The notes: generated by a model from the sequence alone, not told the origin. A stretch of DNA of 64,000 bases from Pseudolactococcus plantarum (GCF_002441715.1 NZ_JXJX01000010.1:1-64000); one strand, 5' to 3'. Positions 35,820-44,876 are shown, counted from the first letter of the stretch. Made by a program: numbers and translations.

Positions 35820-36614
35820 ATGGACAACCGCCCGATAGGATTTTTAGACTCAGGAGTTGGCGGCTTAACAGTTGTTAAGGAACTGATGCGACAACTACCT
35901 GATGAAGAAATCATTTTTGTAGGGGATTCACGCCGTGCCCCTTATGGGCCTAGACCTGCTGATCAAATACGCCTTTTTACGTGGGAATTAGTTAACTTTT
36001 TATTAGCTAAAGATGTTAAAATGATCGTATTTGCCTGTAATACAGCAACAGCAGTAGCATGGGAAGAGGTTAAAGCAAAGCTTGATATTCCTGTTTTAGG
36101 AGTGATACTTCCCGGTACTAGTGCAGCCATAAAAGCGACAACAGACGGAAAAATCGGTATTCTTGGCACAGAAATGACAATCCGATCTGATATCTACCAG
36201 AAAAAAATTCATTTATTATCTCCTAACTTAGTCGTTCATTCACTTGCTTGCCCTAAATTTGTGCCACTCGTCGAGTCAAATGAGATTAACTCTAGTGTTG
36301 CCAAAAAAGTTGTTTATGAGACGCTAACCCCTTTAGTAACTCAGGTAGATACGCTGGTGTTAGGCTGTACACATTATCCACTTTTAAAGCCGATTATCCA
36401 AAATGTGATGGGAAAATCAGTGAAATTGATAGATAGTGGGGCAGAATGTGTCAGAGATATCTCAGTATTGCTGAATTATTTTGAAATTAATCATGAACGT
36501 ACCACTTTAGCTAAAGCCCACCAATTTTATACAACAGCAAGTGCACAATCATTTGATGCTATTGCAGAAAATTGGTTGCATATTCCAGTAAATTCAAGGA
36601 CAATTAGATTATGA
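35820..36614 (+). CDS. murI: Glutamate racemase
   Basis: A 264-residue enzyme making D-glutamate for peptidoglycan. The two catalytic cysteines are in FACNTATA near residue 74 and [10 protein letters not shown] near 183; DSGVGGLTV is at 11-19. Four bases overlap rdgB. First gene of the conserved murI-rdgB-yfcE-cbpB-xerD-scpA-scpB-rluB block, where all junctions overlap or are very short. Confidence 0.95.
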   Translation: MDNRPIGFLDSGVGGLTVVKELMRQLPDEEIIFVGDSRRAPYGPRPADQIRLFTWELVNFLLAKDVKMIVFACNTATAVAWEEVKAKLDIPVLGVILPGTSAAIKATTDGKIGILGTEMTIRSDIYQKKIHLLSPNLVVHSLACPKFVPLVESNEINSSVAKKVVYETLTPLVTQVDTLVLGCTHYPLLKPIIQNVMGKSVKLIDSGAECVRDISVLLNYFEINHERTTLAKAHQFYTTASAQSFDAIAENWLHIPVNSRTIRL

Positions 36615-37540
36615 CAAAACTCTATCAACATCCAACTAAACAATTATTTGCCTATGTACTTGAGGATAAGAGAGAGCTGATCATTGAAAATATTTTTGGT
36701 GATCCGCTTGAAATACCTATCTTTAGTTTGTTTTTTAAATACTTTCCTCATGATAAAGGATTGAAAGTGATTGCTGTTGATGACTCACCAGCAGAGGTGA
36801 TTGACTTGTTCTTTCAAGTTTTGGTTGACATCACAACTGAACCGTATCACTACGAACTCACGCCGTCAGCATTGACTGTCGAATTGGCAGGCAAACAAAT
36901 TCACTCTGAAACAATTAGCTTGCCACAGACTACTGAAAAAACGTTACTCATTGCAACGAGAAATGAAGGCAAAACAAAAGAATTTAAGGCATTGTTTAGC
37001 CCACTAGGCTATACTATAAAAAATCTTAATGATTTTCCAGACTTACCAGACGTAGCAGAAACAGGCATGACCTTTGAAGAAAATGCTAGATTAAAAGCTG
37101 AGACGATTGCTAAATTAACTGGTGAGATGGTGCTTGCAGATGATAGCGGTCTGATGGTCGATGTATTAGGAGGACTGCCTGGTGTTTGGTCAGCTAGATT
37201 TGCTGGTATTAACGCAACTGATGCAGCCAATAATGCAAAACTATTACATGAACTAGCAAGTACGGCAGTAACGCCAGAAAGACGGACAGCGAAGTTTCAT
37301 ACGACATTAGTCGTTGCTGAACCCGATAAACCCTCTTTAGTCGTAGAAGGGGAGTGGTTAGGGTCAATCGCAACCATACCAAAGGGTGAGAATGGATTTG
37401 GGTATGATCCATTGTTTGTCGATGATGAGACAGGTAAAACAGCTGCTCAATTAACATTGGAACAGAAAAACAAACGATCACATCGTGCAATTGCCCTACA
37501 AAACTTATTAAAAAAATTGCCAGAATGGCAAAATAGTTGA
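36611..37540 (+). CDS. rdgB: dITP/XTP pyrophosphatase with N-terminal extension
   Basis: A 309-residue protein. Residues about 114-309 are the HAM1/RdgB domain that removes non-canonical purine triphosphates: [36 protein letters not shown] and SHRAIAL. The first 110 residues (from [16 protein letters not shown]) form an extra domain without a known function, also present in streptococcal homologues. It starts inside murI. Confidence 0.92.
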   Translation: MTKLYQHPTKQLFAYVLEDKRELIIENIFGDPLEIPIFSLFFKYFPHDKGLKVIAVDDSPAEVIDLFFQVLVDITTEPYHYELTPSALTVELAGKQIHSETISLPQTTEKTLLIATRNEGKTKEFKALFSPLGYTIKNLNDFPDLPDVAETGMTFEENARLKAETIAKLTGEMVLADDSGLMVDVLGGLPGVWSARFAGINATDAANNAKLLHELASTAVTPERRTAKFHTTLVVAEPDKPSLVVEGEWLGSIATIPKGENGFGYDPLFVDDETGKTAAQLTLEQKNKRSHRAIALQNLLKKLPEWQNS

Positions 37541-37547
37541 GGTTTTT

Positions 37548-38066
37548 ATGATCATTATTATGAGCGATTCTCATGGAGAATCAGAAGCAATAGACAACAT
37601 TAAAACAAAATATCAACATGATGCAAGTTTAATCATACATTGTGGGGATTCTGAATTTCCTGCTACAGATCCCATATGGCAAGGTGTGTCAGTTGTTAGA
37701 GGAAATTGTGATTTTGATAATGGGTTTCCAGAATCTACTGTCTTAACGGCAGATGGTATCTCTATTTTTGCTACACACGGTCATCTCTATAATGTCGGAT
37801 TTACACTATCACACTTGGCACAAACTGCAACCGAAAACCATTGCCCAGTTGCAACCTTTGGTCATCTTCATACACCAATCGTGCGTGTCGAAGAAGGTGT
37901 CTTGTGTATCAATCCAGGCAGTGTGGCACAGCCTAGAGGACAATACCAAACTAAAATGTATGCTAAACTAGAGGTTACTCCTGATACGTATGTCATTACT
38001 TACCTTGATTTAGCACATCAGCCAATAGACGGCTTAGCGTTTGAAGTACCGAGGGTAAACAAATGA
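37548..38066 (+). CDS. yfcE: YfcE/MJ0936-type metallophosphoesterase
   Basis: A 172-residue calcineurin-like phosphodiesterase. Metal ligands are in MSDSHGE (5-11), HCGDSE near 32, GNCD near 53, ATHGH near 80 and FGHLHTP near 108. Substrate in vivo is not known for this family. GAGG lies five bases before the ATG, and the stop overlaps the cbpB start by four bases. Confidence 0.92.
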   Translation: MIIIMSDSHGESEAIDNIKTKYQHDASLIIHCGDSEFPATDPIWQGVSVVRGNCDFDNGFPESTVLTADGISIFATHGHLYNVGFTLSHLAQTATENHCPVATFGHLHTPIVRVEEGVLCINPGSVAQPRGQYQTKMYAKLEVTPDTYVITYLDLAHQPIDGLAFEVPRVNK

Positions 38067-38530
38067 TTGACAAACATATCGAGTCTTTCTTGATGAAACA
38101 AAGCGATACATTTTTAAAACCTGCCAGTGAAGTCGCAGTTTTATTAAGTGAGCATAATGTATCTCATGCAAAGATTTTACTCAGCCAATATAAATATTCT
38201 AAAGTCCCTGTCGTCAACCAAGACCATGAGTTTGTTGGTATTTTAGGATGGACTGATATCATCAATTTTGAAATCCAGCACGATTTTTTCTATGAAAAAT
38301 CAGATCGGACAAAGATTTCAGAAATTGTTGATAGAGATGTCGCGACAGTTCAGAAACTTTACGAATTAGAAGATATTTTACATCTATTAGTGAGTGAACC
38401 TTTTTTACCTGTTTTACAAGGTAGAGAATTCTATGGTATTATCCCACGTCAGGAAATACTAAAAGCTTTTAATGCGTTTGCACATACTTTTACAAAGGAT
38501 TATGACATTGTTGAACGAAAAAAAGATTAA
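38063..38530 (+). CDS. cbpB: Paired-CBS protein CbpB (c-di-AMP-binding type)
   Basis: A 155-residue protein made of two CBS motifs (about 12-75 and 85-150). Small stand-alone CBS proteins at this locus (CbpB/DarB) bind cyclic di-AMP and control (p)ppGpp synthetase and pyruvate carboxylase in relatives; nucleotide binding here is inferred. The final 23 bases overlap the XerD-like gene. Confidence 0.88.
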   Translation: MIDKHIESFLMKQSDTFLKPASEVAVLLSEHNVSHAKILLSQYKYSKVPVVNQDHEFVGILGWTDIINFEIQHDFFYEKSDRTKISEIVDRDVATVQKLYELEDILHLLVSEPFLPVLQGREFYGIIPRQEILKAFNAFAHTFTKDYDIVERKKD

Positions 38531-39230
38531 TACTTTTATCAGTACTCGACAAACTGTATCTGAAAATACAAAGTTGGCTTATTTTTATGATTTGCGTGCT
38601 TTCGTCAAGTTCTTAGATGAACGGCCGCTGACACAAACTTTATTAACACTTTTTCAGATTGACTTACAAAAATTAGCACCAGCCTCACAGCATAGAAAAA
38701 TTACACATATCAATCGCTTTCTAAAATATCTATATCAAAGTGGTGATATCGACCAATTCTTTGAATTACCAGTAACTATACAGGATGAACAACACATCAC
38801 CCGCCAGACGAAACTGCCAGAGTTACTGGATTTTTCTAAATTTTATCAAAAACTGCAAACACCTGGAGAATTTATCTTGTTGTTAATCGTAGAATTTGGC
38901 TTGAAACCATCAGAAATTCAAGCACTCAGATGGCATGAATTTGATTGGGATTTCAAGATTTTGACAGTAAAAGATAAAGGACTGACCCGAGTATTGCCGA
39001 TCAGAGATAGATTTGCCAGAATTGTACGACCACTCCAAAACGCTGATGAGTTATTCTCAAAATCTAGACAGTTTTTATACTATGAACTCAAAAAAACAAC
39101 AGCATTAACTGCAAAAGACTTAAGAGAGCAGTATATACTGCAACGTGTTTCTGAACATATTTCCATCTATGAATTAGCTGAGCTTCTGGGATTAAAATCA
39201 ATTCACACTCTTGATAAATACTACAGATAA
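38508..39230 (+). CDS. xerD: XerD-like tyrosine recombinase family protein
   Basis: A 240-residue protein of the streptococcal XerD-like family. The N-terminal SAM-like domain spans about 8-95 and the catalytic-fold domain follows. Key residues are degenerate: the first arginine region reads GLKPSEIQ with Lys for Arg, HxxR is replaced by DLREQYI, and the end is LGLKSIHTLDKYYR, so recombinase activity is doubtful. TTG 38508 fits AAAGGA eight bases upstream; the ATG at 38502 is only two bases from it. The true dimer-resolving enzyme here is XerS at 49.4 kb. Confidence 0.85.
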   Translation: MLNEKKINTFISTRQTVSENTKLAYFYDLRAFVKFLDERPLTQTLLTLFQIDLQKLAPASQHRKITHINRFLKYLYQSGDIDQFFELPVTIQDEQHITRQTKLPELLDFSKFYQKLQTPGEFILLLIVEFGLKPSEIQALRWHEFDWDFKILTVKDKGLTRVLPIRDRFARIVRPLQNADELFSKSRQFLYYELKKTTALTAKDLREQYILQRVSEHISIYELAELLGLKSIHTLDKYYR

Positions 39231-39235
39231 GAGAG

Positions 39236-39259
39236 TTTACATAAAATGAATTATGTAAA
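39236..39259 (+). repeat. TTTACATAA palindrome, copy 2, with the scpA start codon in its loop
   Basis: TTTACATAA and TTATGTAAA form a perfect 9-bp stem with loop AATGAA; the AUG of scpA (39246-39248) is in the loop. The AAGAGAG ribosome-binding site lies just outside the stem. Confidence 0.75.
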
Positions 39260-39992
39260 AAACGAAATTAACATTAAAATACAGGACTTTGAAGGTCCTC
39301 TAGATTTATTACTTCACCTTGTCAACCAATATAAGGTTGATATTTATGAGGTACCTTTGGTTGACGTCATTACCCAATACTTATCATACTTAGATATGAT
39401 GAAAGATCATGCGCTCGATCTTGCGTCTGAATACTTAGTCATTGCTAGTCAATTAGTCTTGATCAAATCGCGTAGACTTTTGCCAACTGTATCTGAATCA
39501 TTCGAAGAAGAGACGATAGATTTGGAACAAGAAATTTTAACGCAGATTGATGAGTATCGTAAATATAAAGCTTTGAGTTTACAATTAGCAGACAAACATA
39601 GTGAACGTAGTCATTTTTATTCTAAAGCTAAGACTGAAATATTGGCGGAAAATGTCACGCTCTTAGCTGATAAAGATGCCCTAGATTTGTATTTTGCATT
39701 TTCAACGCTAATTCAGCGAAAAAAAGCAGAATTTCAAGATCATCATAATACGATTAACTCTGATGAATTTTCAGTTGAAGATAAGCTTAAAGAGATTCTG
39801 ACTGTATTTGAGACCACTAGTAGCTGTGGGTTTTCATCTCTTTTTCACTCATCAAACTCTTTAGATGAAATCGTGACCACATTTTTGGCCATGTTGGAAT
39901 TGATCAAAAATCAATTGCTTTTCTTTCATCAAACTGCAGCATTCGATGAGATTATGCTAACGAGGACAGAAATGGAGGTCAGTCATGAATAA
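39246..39992 (+). CDS. scpA: Segregation and condensation protein A
   Basis: A 248-residue kleisin that bridges SMC heads in the chromosome condensin complex. [12 protein letters not shown] near residue 15 is the family signature, followed by the acidic [22 protein letters not shown] and a C-terminal winged-helix part. AAGAGAG precedes the ATG, which lies in a hairpin loop. Eight bases overlap scpB. Confidence 0.95.
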   Translation: MNYVKNEINIKIQDFEGPLDLLLHLVNQYKVDIYEVPLVDVITQYLSYLDMMKDHALDLASEYLVIASQLVLIKSRRLLPTVSESFEEETIDLEQEILTQIDEYRKYKALSLQLADKHSERSHFYSKAKTEILAENVTLLADKDALDLYFAFSTLIQRKKAEFQDHHNTINSDEFSVEDKLKEILTVFETTSSCGFSSLFHSSNSLDEIVTTFLAMLELIKNQLLFFHQTAAFDEIMLTRTEMEVSHE

Positions 39993-40560
39993 AACTGCTG
40001 AACTTGAAGCGCTCCTTTTTGTGACTGGAGAAGAAGGACTATCACTTAGAGACTTATCTGGTCTATTAACGATCACGCCTAGTGCCGTCACACAACAATT
40101 AGATAAACTTTCAGAGAAATATCAAGAGGATCCCCTGTCTGCTCTGACGATCATAGAAACAGCAGGTAAATACCGATTAGCAACCAAAGCTGACTTTCAA
40201 ACACTCTTACAACATTATGCTAAGACACCGATGAATCAGTCGCTTTCTAAGGCAGCCTTAGAGGTGTTAGCAATTATTGCCTATAAACAGCCCTTAACTC
40301 GTTTAGAGGTTGATCAGATTCGTGGTGTTAATTCATCTGGTACCATGACCACGCTTCAAGCATTTGATTTGATTGAAGTTGTGGGTAAAAAAGAAGTCAT
40401 AGGTAATCCAAATATCTATGCGACAACAAGCCATTTCTTAGATTATATCGGCATTAACAGTCTTGACGCACTGCCTGAGATAAACGAAGAATCACTTATG
40501 AATATTGACGATGTCGATATTTTCAATGAAAAGGAATTAATGACCAATGAGAATCAATAA
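39985..40560 (+). CDS. scpB: Segregation and condensation protein B
   Basis: A 191-residue tandem winged-helix protein that binds Scp[17 protein letters not shown] starts it, and [20 protein letters not shown] with [10 protein letters not shown] near residue 100 is diagnostic. The last 14 bases overlap rluB, so scpA, scpB and rluB are tightly coupled. Confidence 0.95.
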   Translation: MNKTAELEALLFVTGEEGLSLRDLSGLLTITPSAVTQQLDKLSEKYQEDPLSALTIIETAGKYRLATKADFQTLLQHYAKTPMNQSLSKAALEVLAIIAYKQPLTRLEVDQIRGVNSSGTMTTLQAFDLIEVVGKKEVIGNPNIYATTSHFLDYIGINSLDALPEINEESLMNIDDVDIFNEKELMTNENQ

Positions 40561-41266
40561 ATATTTAGCACATGCAGGGGTTGCAAGTCGACGTAAAGCA
40601 GAAGAGCTGATCAAAGCAGGTGAGGTTACCGTTAATGGTGAACGCATGGTTGATCTATCTTATCAAGTCAAAGCAGGTGATACTGTAGAAGTCAAACAGG
40701 CACAGGTTTATAAAGAAGAACCAGTTTATTATGTCCTCAATAAACCTCGTGGTGTTATTTCTTCAGTTTCTGATGAAAAAGATCGTAAAACAGTCCTAGA
40801 TTTCTTTCACCATATTCCTGAAAGAATCTATCCTGTAGGTCGACTAGACTGGGATACTAGCGGACTCATTCTACTAACAAATGATGGGGAATTCGCAAAT
40901 CTGATGACACATCCACGCCATGAAATCGAAAAAGTGTATGTTGCTAAAGTAGAAGGTCAAGCGACTAAAGAAAACTTGCGCCCACTGACACAAGGGGTCA
41001 AAATAGATGGCCGTAAAACAAAACCAGCCGTTTATCAAATTATCAAGCAAGATATTAAATCTAAAAAATCTGTCGTGCAATTAACGATTCATGAAGGACG
41101 TAACCATCAAGTTAAAAAGATGTTTGAAGCAATTGGGTTACCTGTCCAAAAACTCTCTCGTATCCAATACGGGACATTAGGCCTAACTGGGTTACAACCT
41201 GGTGAATTCCGTAGACTATCAAAAAAAGAAGTGAGTCAACTTGTTAATGCAGCTAAAGGTAATTAA
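40547..41266 (+). CDS. rluB: 23S rRNA pseudouridine synthase RluB
   Basis: A 239-residue RsuA-family enzyme that isomerises a uridine of 23S rRNA. An S4 RNA-binding domain ([20 protein letters not shown]) occupies residues 1-60; the catalytic Asp is in [10 protein letters not shown] near 105; [10 protein letters not shown] near 185 is the family motif. The start is inside scpB with AAGGAA about 12 bases upstream. Confidence 0.94.
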   Translation: MRINKYLAHAGVASRRKAEELIKAGEVTVNGERMVDLSYQVKAGDTVEVKQAQVYKEEPVYYVLNKPRGVISSVSDEKDRKTVLDFFHHIPERIYPVGRLDWDTSGLILLTNDGEFANLMTHPRHEIEKVYVAKVEGQATKENLRPLTQGVKIDGRKTKPAVYQIIKQDIKSKKSVVQLTIHEGRNHQVKKMFEAIGLPVQKLSRIQYGTLGLTGLQPGEFRRLSKKEVSQLVNAAKGN

Positions 41267-41269
41267 GTT

Positions 41270-41289
41270 TACATAAATTTAATTATGTA
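41270..41289 (+). repeat. TTTACATAA-type palindrome, copy 3, after rluB
   Basis: TACATAA and TTATGTA form a 7-bp stem around ATTTAA, preceded by GTT, so its left arm GTTTACATAA is identical over ten bases to the copy at the scpA start. The two copies bracket scpA-scpB-rluB. Confidence 0.65.
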
Positions 41290-41305
41290 TCTATATGAAT
41301 AAATC

Positions 41306-41335
41306 AAAAGACTTGCAAATCAGCAGGTCTTTTGT
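41306..41335 (+). terminator. Terminator of the murI-rluB block
   Basis: AAAAGACTTGC and GCAGGTCTTTT pair with one wobble around a 6-base loop. The T tail is short (TTTTGTT) and the hairpin contains the next promoter's -35. Confidence 0.75.
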
Positions 41336-41341
41336 TATAGT
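41313..41341 (+). promoter_or_regulatory. Promoter of the ribU riboswitch transcript
   Basis: TTGCAA (41313-41318), 17-base spacer, extended -10 TGT-TATAGT (41336-41341). The start of transcription would be near 41348, the first base of the riboswitch P1 helix. Confidence 0.78.
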
Positions 41342-41347
41342 TAGAGT

Positions 41348-41525
41348 GTCTTCAGGGCGGGGGTCGTTTCCCCACTGGTGGTAAAGTCCATGAAGCTTAA
41401 GCTTAATTGCTTGAGCCCGAATCGGTGAGATTCCGATACCAACTGTTAAAGTCAGGATAAAGAGGAGACAAAAAACAGCCATAGTCATATGGTATTTTTA
41501 GTCTTCTAAAATAAAATTTAGGAGG
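41348..41525 (+). promoter_or_regulatory. FMN riboswitch (RFN element) with translational switch
   Basis: The aptamer core shows AGGGCGGGG, CCCCACTGGTGGTAAAGTCC, CGGTGAGATTCCGATACC and ACTGTTAAAGTCAGGAT, all diagnostic of FMN riboswitches. P1 is GTCTTC (41348-41353) with GGAGAC (41464-41469). The same GGAGAC can instead pair with a second GTCTTCT (41501-41507). CTTCTAAA (41503-41510) can pair with TTTAGGAG (41517-41524), which covers the ribU Shine-Dalgarno AGGAGG. FMN binding should therefore free the sequestering strand and shut off translation of ribU. Confidence 0.93.
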
Positions 41526-41532
41526 TGCCCAA

Positions 41533-42138
41533 ATGACAAATTCTACACGTACACGCAAACTGGTCATCGTTGCCATGCTTGCTGCTATCTCATTCATTTT
41601 AATGATTTTCCCGCAGTTTCCGTTAATCCCAACTGCAGATTTTCTTAAAGTGGAATTTTCAATTATCCCAATACTTGTTGGGCTCTATTTATTTGATTTA
41701 CCTACAGCATTTGTAATTCTTATCTTACGTTCGATATTAAAATTATTATTAAATAATGAAGGTGTCACAACTTGGATAGGGTTACCGCTAAATATCGTTG
41801 CTGTTGGCGCATTTCTACTAATTTTTGCACTATTCTTCAAAAAAGAAGTTGCAACTAAAACATATATTATAGGTAGTGTGCTTGCAACAATAGCGATGAC
41901 AGTTGCGATGTCAGTCGCTAATATCATCTATGCTATTCCTTTATATGCTGAATTTGCACATTTTGATATCAGCAAAATATTTGGAACTAGTAAGTATATA
42001 CTGAAAATGGTCGTGCCATTTAACCTGTTACAAGGCGTGATATTTGCTGTCAGTTTTGCGATCATTTTTGTCGCATTAAAATCAATGCTAGAAAATATGT
42101 CTAAAAAAACGAAAATTAATTCATATAAAATAAAATAA
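41533..42138 (+). CDS. ribU: Riboflavin ECF transporter S component
   Basis: A 201-residue membrane protein with about six helices that binds riboflavin and works with the shared EcfAA'T module. The N-terminal TRTRKLVIVAMLAAISFILM and FLKVEFSIIPILVGLYLF are typical of RibU. AGGAGG lies seven bases before the ATG and is the target of the FMN riboswitch. Ends just before the rplJ promoter. Confidence 0.93.
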   Translation: MTNSTRTRKLVIVAMLAAISFILMIFPQFPLIPTADFLKVEFSIIPILVGLYLFDLPTAFVILILRSILKLLLNNEGVTTWIGLPLNIVAVGAFLLIFALFFKKEVATKTYIIGSVLATIAMTVAMSVANIIYAIPLYAEFAHFDISKIFGTSKYILKMVVPFNLLQGVIFAVSFAIIFVALKSMLENMSKKTKINSYKIK

Positions 42139-42142
42139 GTAC

Positions 42143-42171
42143 TTGTCAAGATAAAAAAACTCTGCTATAAT
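42143..42171 (+). promoter_or_regulatory. Promoter of the rplJ-rplL operon
   Basis: TTGTCA (42143-42148), 17 bases, TGC-TATAAT (42166-42171). It combines a good -35 with an extended -10, as expected for a ribosomal protein operon. Confidence 0.85.
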
Positions 42172-42172
42172 A

Positions 42173-42304
42173 AAATAGTTGTGAAAACAACTTGACCGAA
42201 GACAGTTGGTGATGAAAATCGTAAATCCAACCGAGGACAACTATTTATTAGCTAATAATGAATTTTTGTACTCTCTATGTCTATGGTTGGCGTAGAGTTT
42301 TTTT
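42173..42304 (+). ncRNA. L10 leader (autoregulatory RNA of rplJ-rplL)
   Basis: AAATAGTTGT (42173-42182) pairs with ACAACTATTT (42237-42246), closing a structure that contains ACCGAAGACA and the stem GTTGG/CCAAC followed by CGAGGA, the kink-turn binding site of L10-L12. A terminator hairpin CTCTATG (42273-42279) with CGTAGAG (42291-42297) and seven T follows. Excess L10(L12)4 should favour attenuation. Confidence 0.88.
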
Positions 42305-42338
42305 ATGCCATCAAATAATAGAGGAGGAAAAATAAACA

Positions 42339-42839
42339 ATGAGTGAAGCTACAATCGCTAAAAAAGCTGAGTTAGTTGACGTTATTGCCCAAAAATTTGC
42401 AGATGCTTCTGGTATCGTCGTTGCAGATTCTCGTGGTCTTACAGTTGGACAAGATACTGAATTGCGTAAACAATTACGTGAAGCTGGTGTTGAATTCAAA
42501 GTCATCAAAAACTCAATCTTGCGTCGTGCTGCTGAAAAAGCTGGTTACTCTGATCTTACGGACCAATTCGTAGGACCATCTGCAATCGCCTTTTCAAACG
42601 AAGATGCAATTGCTCCAGCAAAAATCTTATCAGATTTCGCTAAAACAGCTGATGCACTCGAAGTTAAAGCTGGTGTTATCGAAGGCAAAGTTTCTTCAAA
42701 AGAAGAAATCGCTGCAATCGCATCACTACCAAGCCGCGAAGGATTGCTTTCAATGCTCCTTTCAGTACTTCAAGCACCAGTTCGCAATGTTGCATACGCT
42801 GTCAAAGCAGTTGCAGACAAAGCAGAAGAAGCAGCTTAA
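42339..42839 (+). CDS. rplJ: 50S ribosomal protein L10
   Basis: A 166-residue protein anchoring L7/L12 dimers to the stalk base. The N-terminal [20 protein letters not shown] region and [12 protein letters not shown] bind 23S rRNA; the C-terminal helix binds L12. AGGAGG precedes the ATG. It regulates its own operon through the leader above. Confidence 0.97.
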   Translation: MSEATIAKKAELVDVIAQKFADASGIVVADSRGLTVGQDTELRKQLREAGVEFKVIKNSILRRAAEKAGYSDLTDQFVGPSAIAFSNEDAIAPAKILSDFAKTADALEVKAGVIEGKVSSKEEIAAIASLPSREGLLSMLLSVLQAPVRNVAYAVKAVADKAEEAA

Positions 42840-42843
42840 TTAT

Positions 42844-42881
42844 AAGTCGCTTAATTTATTACCCGAGCGAGCAAGTCGCTT
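42844..42881 (+). repeat. Alternative hairpins between rplJ and rplL
   Basis: AAGTCGCTT occurs twice (42844-42852 and 42873-42881); AGCGA at 42866-42870 can pair with TCGCT of either copy. No T run. May be a processing or stability site. Confidence 0.5.
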
Positions 42882-42927
42882 CATAATTCTTGCATATTAA
42901 ATTAAAAATTCTAAGGAGATTCCAACA

Positions 42928-43293
42928 ATGGCATTGAACATTGAAAACATCGTTGCTGAACTTGAAACAGCAACTATTCTTGAACTTTCTGAGCTTGTAA
43001 AAGCAATCGAAGAAAAATTTGACGTATCTGCAGCTGCTCCTGTAGCAGTAGCAGGTCCTGGTGCTGCTGCAGCTGAAGAAAAATCTGAATTTGACGTTGA
43101 GTTAACTTCAGCAGGCGACAAAAAAGTTGCTACTATCAAAGCTGTTCGTGAAGCTACTGGTCTTGGACTTAAAGAAGCTAAAGATCTTGTTGACGGCGCT
43201 CCAGTTGTCATCAAAGAAGGTCTTCCAAAAGCTGAAGCTGAAGCTATCGTTGAAGCTATCGCAGCTGCTGGTGGTTCTGCTGAACTTAAATAA
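42928..43293 (+). CDS. rplL: 50S ribosomal protein L7/L12
   Basis: A 121-residue acidic stalk protein: N-terminal dimer domain ([19 protein letters not shown]), Ala-rich hinge near residues 38-52 and a globular C-terminal domain with [18 protein letters not shown] that recruits translation factors. AAGGAG lies before the ATG. Confidence 0.98.
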   Translation: MALNIENIVAELETATILELSELVKAIEEKFDVSAAAPVAVAGPGAAAAEEKSEFDVELTSAGDKKVATIKAVREATGLGLKEAKDLVDGAPVVIKEGLPKAEAEAIVEAIAAAGGSAELK

Positions 43294-43318
43294 TCTATCG
43301 ATTGTTTAAATAGATTAA

Positions 43319-43358
43319 AAGCAAAATACGAAATTCTTTCGTGCTTTGCTTTTTTTTA
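43319..43358 (+). terminator. Terminator of rplJ-rplL
   Basis: AAGCAAAATACGAAA and TTTCGTGCTTTGCTT form an imperfect stem ending in eight T. Confidence 0.88.
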
Positions 43359-43382
43359 TCAAATCATAATAAGAGAGAATTA

Positions 43383-44741
43383 ATGGAAAAAAAATTAAAA
43401 ATTAGTGATTATATCCTTATTGCTTCCATGCTTTTTGGCTTATTTTTTGGTGCGGGGAATTTGATATTTCCGCTGCATATGGGTCAAGAAGCAGGCGCCT
43501 CAATTTTTCAAGCAAATTTAGGATTTTTAACAACAGGGATTGGTCTACCATTCTTAGGGATTATAGCAGTTGGGTTGTCTCAGACCTCTGGTGTATTCGA
43601 GATGGCTTCACGGATTAACCGAAAATATGCCTATATATTTACAGTCTTACTTTATCTAGTGATTGGGCCTTTGTTTGCCTTACCACGTTTAGCAACAACG
43701 TCATTTGAAATCGGATTTGCAGAAGTATTACCAAGCAGTTCACTAAAGCCTGCATTAGCAATATTTAGTATTTTGTTTTTCTTTAGTGCTTGGTGGTTTG
43801 CGCGTAAACCTTCTAAGATACTAGACTACATCGGCAAATTTTTAAATCCAATCTTTTTGATTTTACTTGGGTTTTTATTAATTATTGCCTTTATTCGACC
43901 AATGGGGTCAAGTTCTGATGCCGTAGTAGGTCAAGCGTTTCAAACCTCACCTTATTTTGTTGGTTTTACACAAGGCTATAATACATTAGATGCATTAGCA
44001 GCTTTAGCATTTGGGATTATTATCGTAACGACGATTCGTCAACGTGGTGTCACAAACCCAAAAGTCATCGCAATTGACACAATCAAATCAGGTGTTATTA
44101 GTGTGTTACTCATGGGTGTTATCTACACATGTCTGTCGTATCTTGGTGCGATGAGTGTTGCTAAATTCAAAATGAGTGCTAATGGTGGTATTGCGTTGTC
44201 ACAAATTGCCCATTATTATTTGGGTACATTTGGCATGGTTATTTTAGCCTTAATCATCGTAGTGGCCTGTTTAAAAACAGCAGTAGGCTTGATTACAGCA
44301 TTTTCAGAAACATTTGTAGGGCTATTTCCTAGCCGGTCTTACCTGTTTTTTGCAACAACTGTAAGTATTTTACCTTGTTTGTTTGCAAACATCGGGCTAA
44401 CAAAGCTCATTACTTTATCTATACCCGTATTGATGTTTATCTATCCATTAGCCATCACGTTAATCTTATTATCACTTGTTAGTCCATTATTTAAACATGA
44501 TCAAGTGGTTTACCAAGTTACAACTCTCTTTACTTTGATTGCTGCTATCTTTGATGGCTTAAATGCCATTCAATTTACAGGTCAATCACCGCAATTGATC
44601 ACAGTGTTAATCAACTTTGCTAAAACGTATATTCCTTTCTTTACGATTGGTATGGGCTGGGTCGTACCAGCACTGATTGGTTTTGTTATCGGTCTTATTT
44701 GGTCTTTCGTAAGCAAACGATTGATACATCAGAAAGGCTAA
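43383..44741 (+). CDS. brnQ: Branched-chain amino acid permease BrnQ (LIV-II type)
   Basis: A 452-residue cation-coupled carrier for leucine, isoleucine and valine with about twelve helices. [20 protein letters not shown] near residue 13 is the family hallmark. ATG 43383 follows AAGAGAG; an in-frame ATG at 43341 falls in the rplL terminator and is rejected. Monocistronic, ending in its own terminator. No CodY box is visible at this promoter. Confidence 0.94.
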   Translation: MEKKLKISDYILIASMLFGLFFGAGNLIFPLHMGQEAGASIFQANLGFLTTGIGLPFLGIIAVGLSQTSGVFEMASRINRKYAYIFTVLLYLVIGPLFALPRLATTSFEIGFAEVLPSSSLKPALAIFSILFFFSAWWFARKPSKILDYIGKFLNPIFLILLGFLLIIAFIRPMGSSSDAVVGQAFQTSPYFVGFTQGYNTLDALAALAFGIIIVTTIRQRGVTNPKVIAIDTIKSGVISVLLMGVIYTCLSYLGAMSVAKFKMSANGGIALSQIAHYYLGTFGMVILALIIVVACLKTAVGLITAFSETFVGLFPSRSYLFFATTVSILPCLFANIGLTKLITLSIPVLMFIYPLAITLILLSLVSPLFKHDQVVYQVTTLFTLIAAIFDGLNAIQFTGQSPQLITVLINFAKTYIPFFTIGMGWVVPALIGFVIGLIWSFVSKRLIHQKG

Positions 44742-44750
44742 CATATCCTT

Positions 44751-44793
44751 AAAAACAACATTTCATACTAAATGAAGTGGTTGTTTTTTTTTA
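44751..44793 (+). terminator. Terminator of brnQ
   Basis: AAAAACAAC and GTTGTTTTT outer arms enclose TTCAT/ATGAA, with a T tail. Confidence 0.88.
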
Positions 44794-44837
44794 CGAATAA
44801 AGTTGTGGTAAATCTTTTCAATCATACCAGGTTATCG

Positions 44838-44866
44838 TTGACAATGGTAGTCATTTTAGGTACAAT
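44838..44866 (+). promoter_or_regulatory. Promoter of the alpha-glucosidase gene
   Basis: Perfect TTGACA (44838-44843), 17 bases, TACAAT (44861-44866). Start of transcription near 44873. Confidence 0.85.
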
Positions 44867-44876
44867 GACCTTGTAT

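Noticed and set aside
42270-42304. Terminator after ribU
   Set aside because: It lies downstream of the rplJ promoter within the L10 leader, so it is the attenuator of rplJ-rplL, not the end of ribU.
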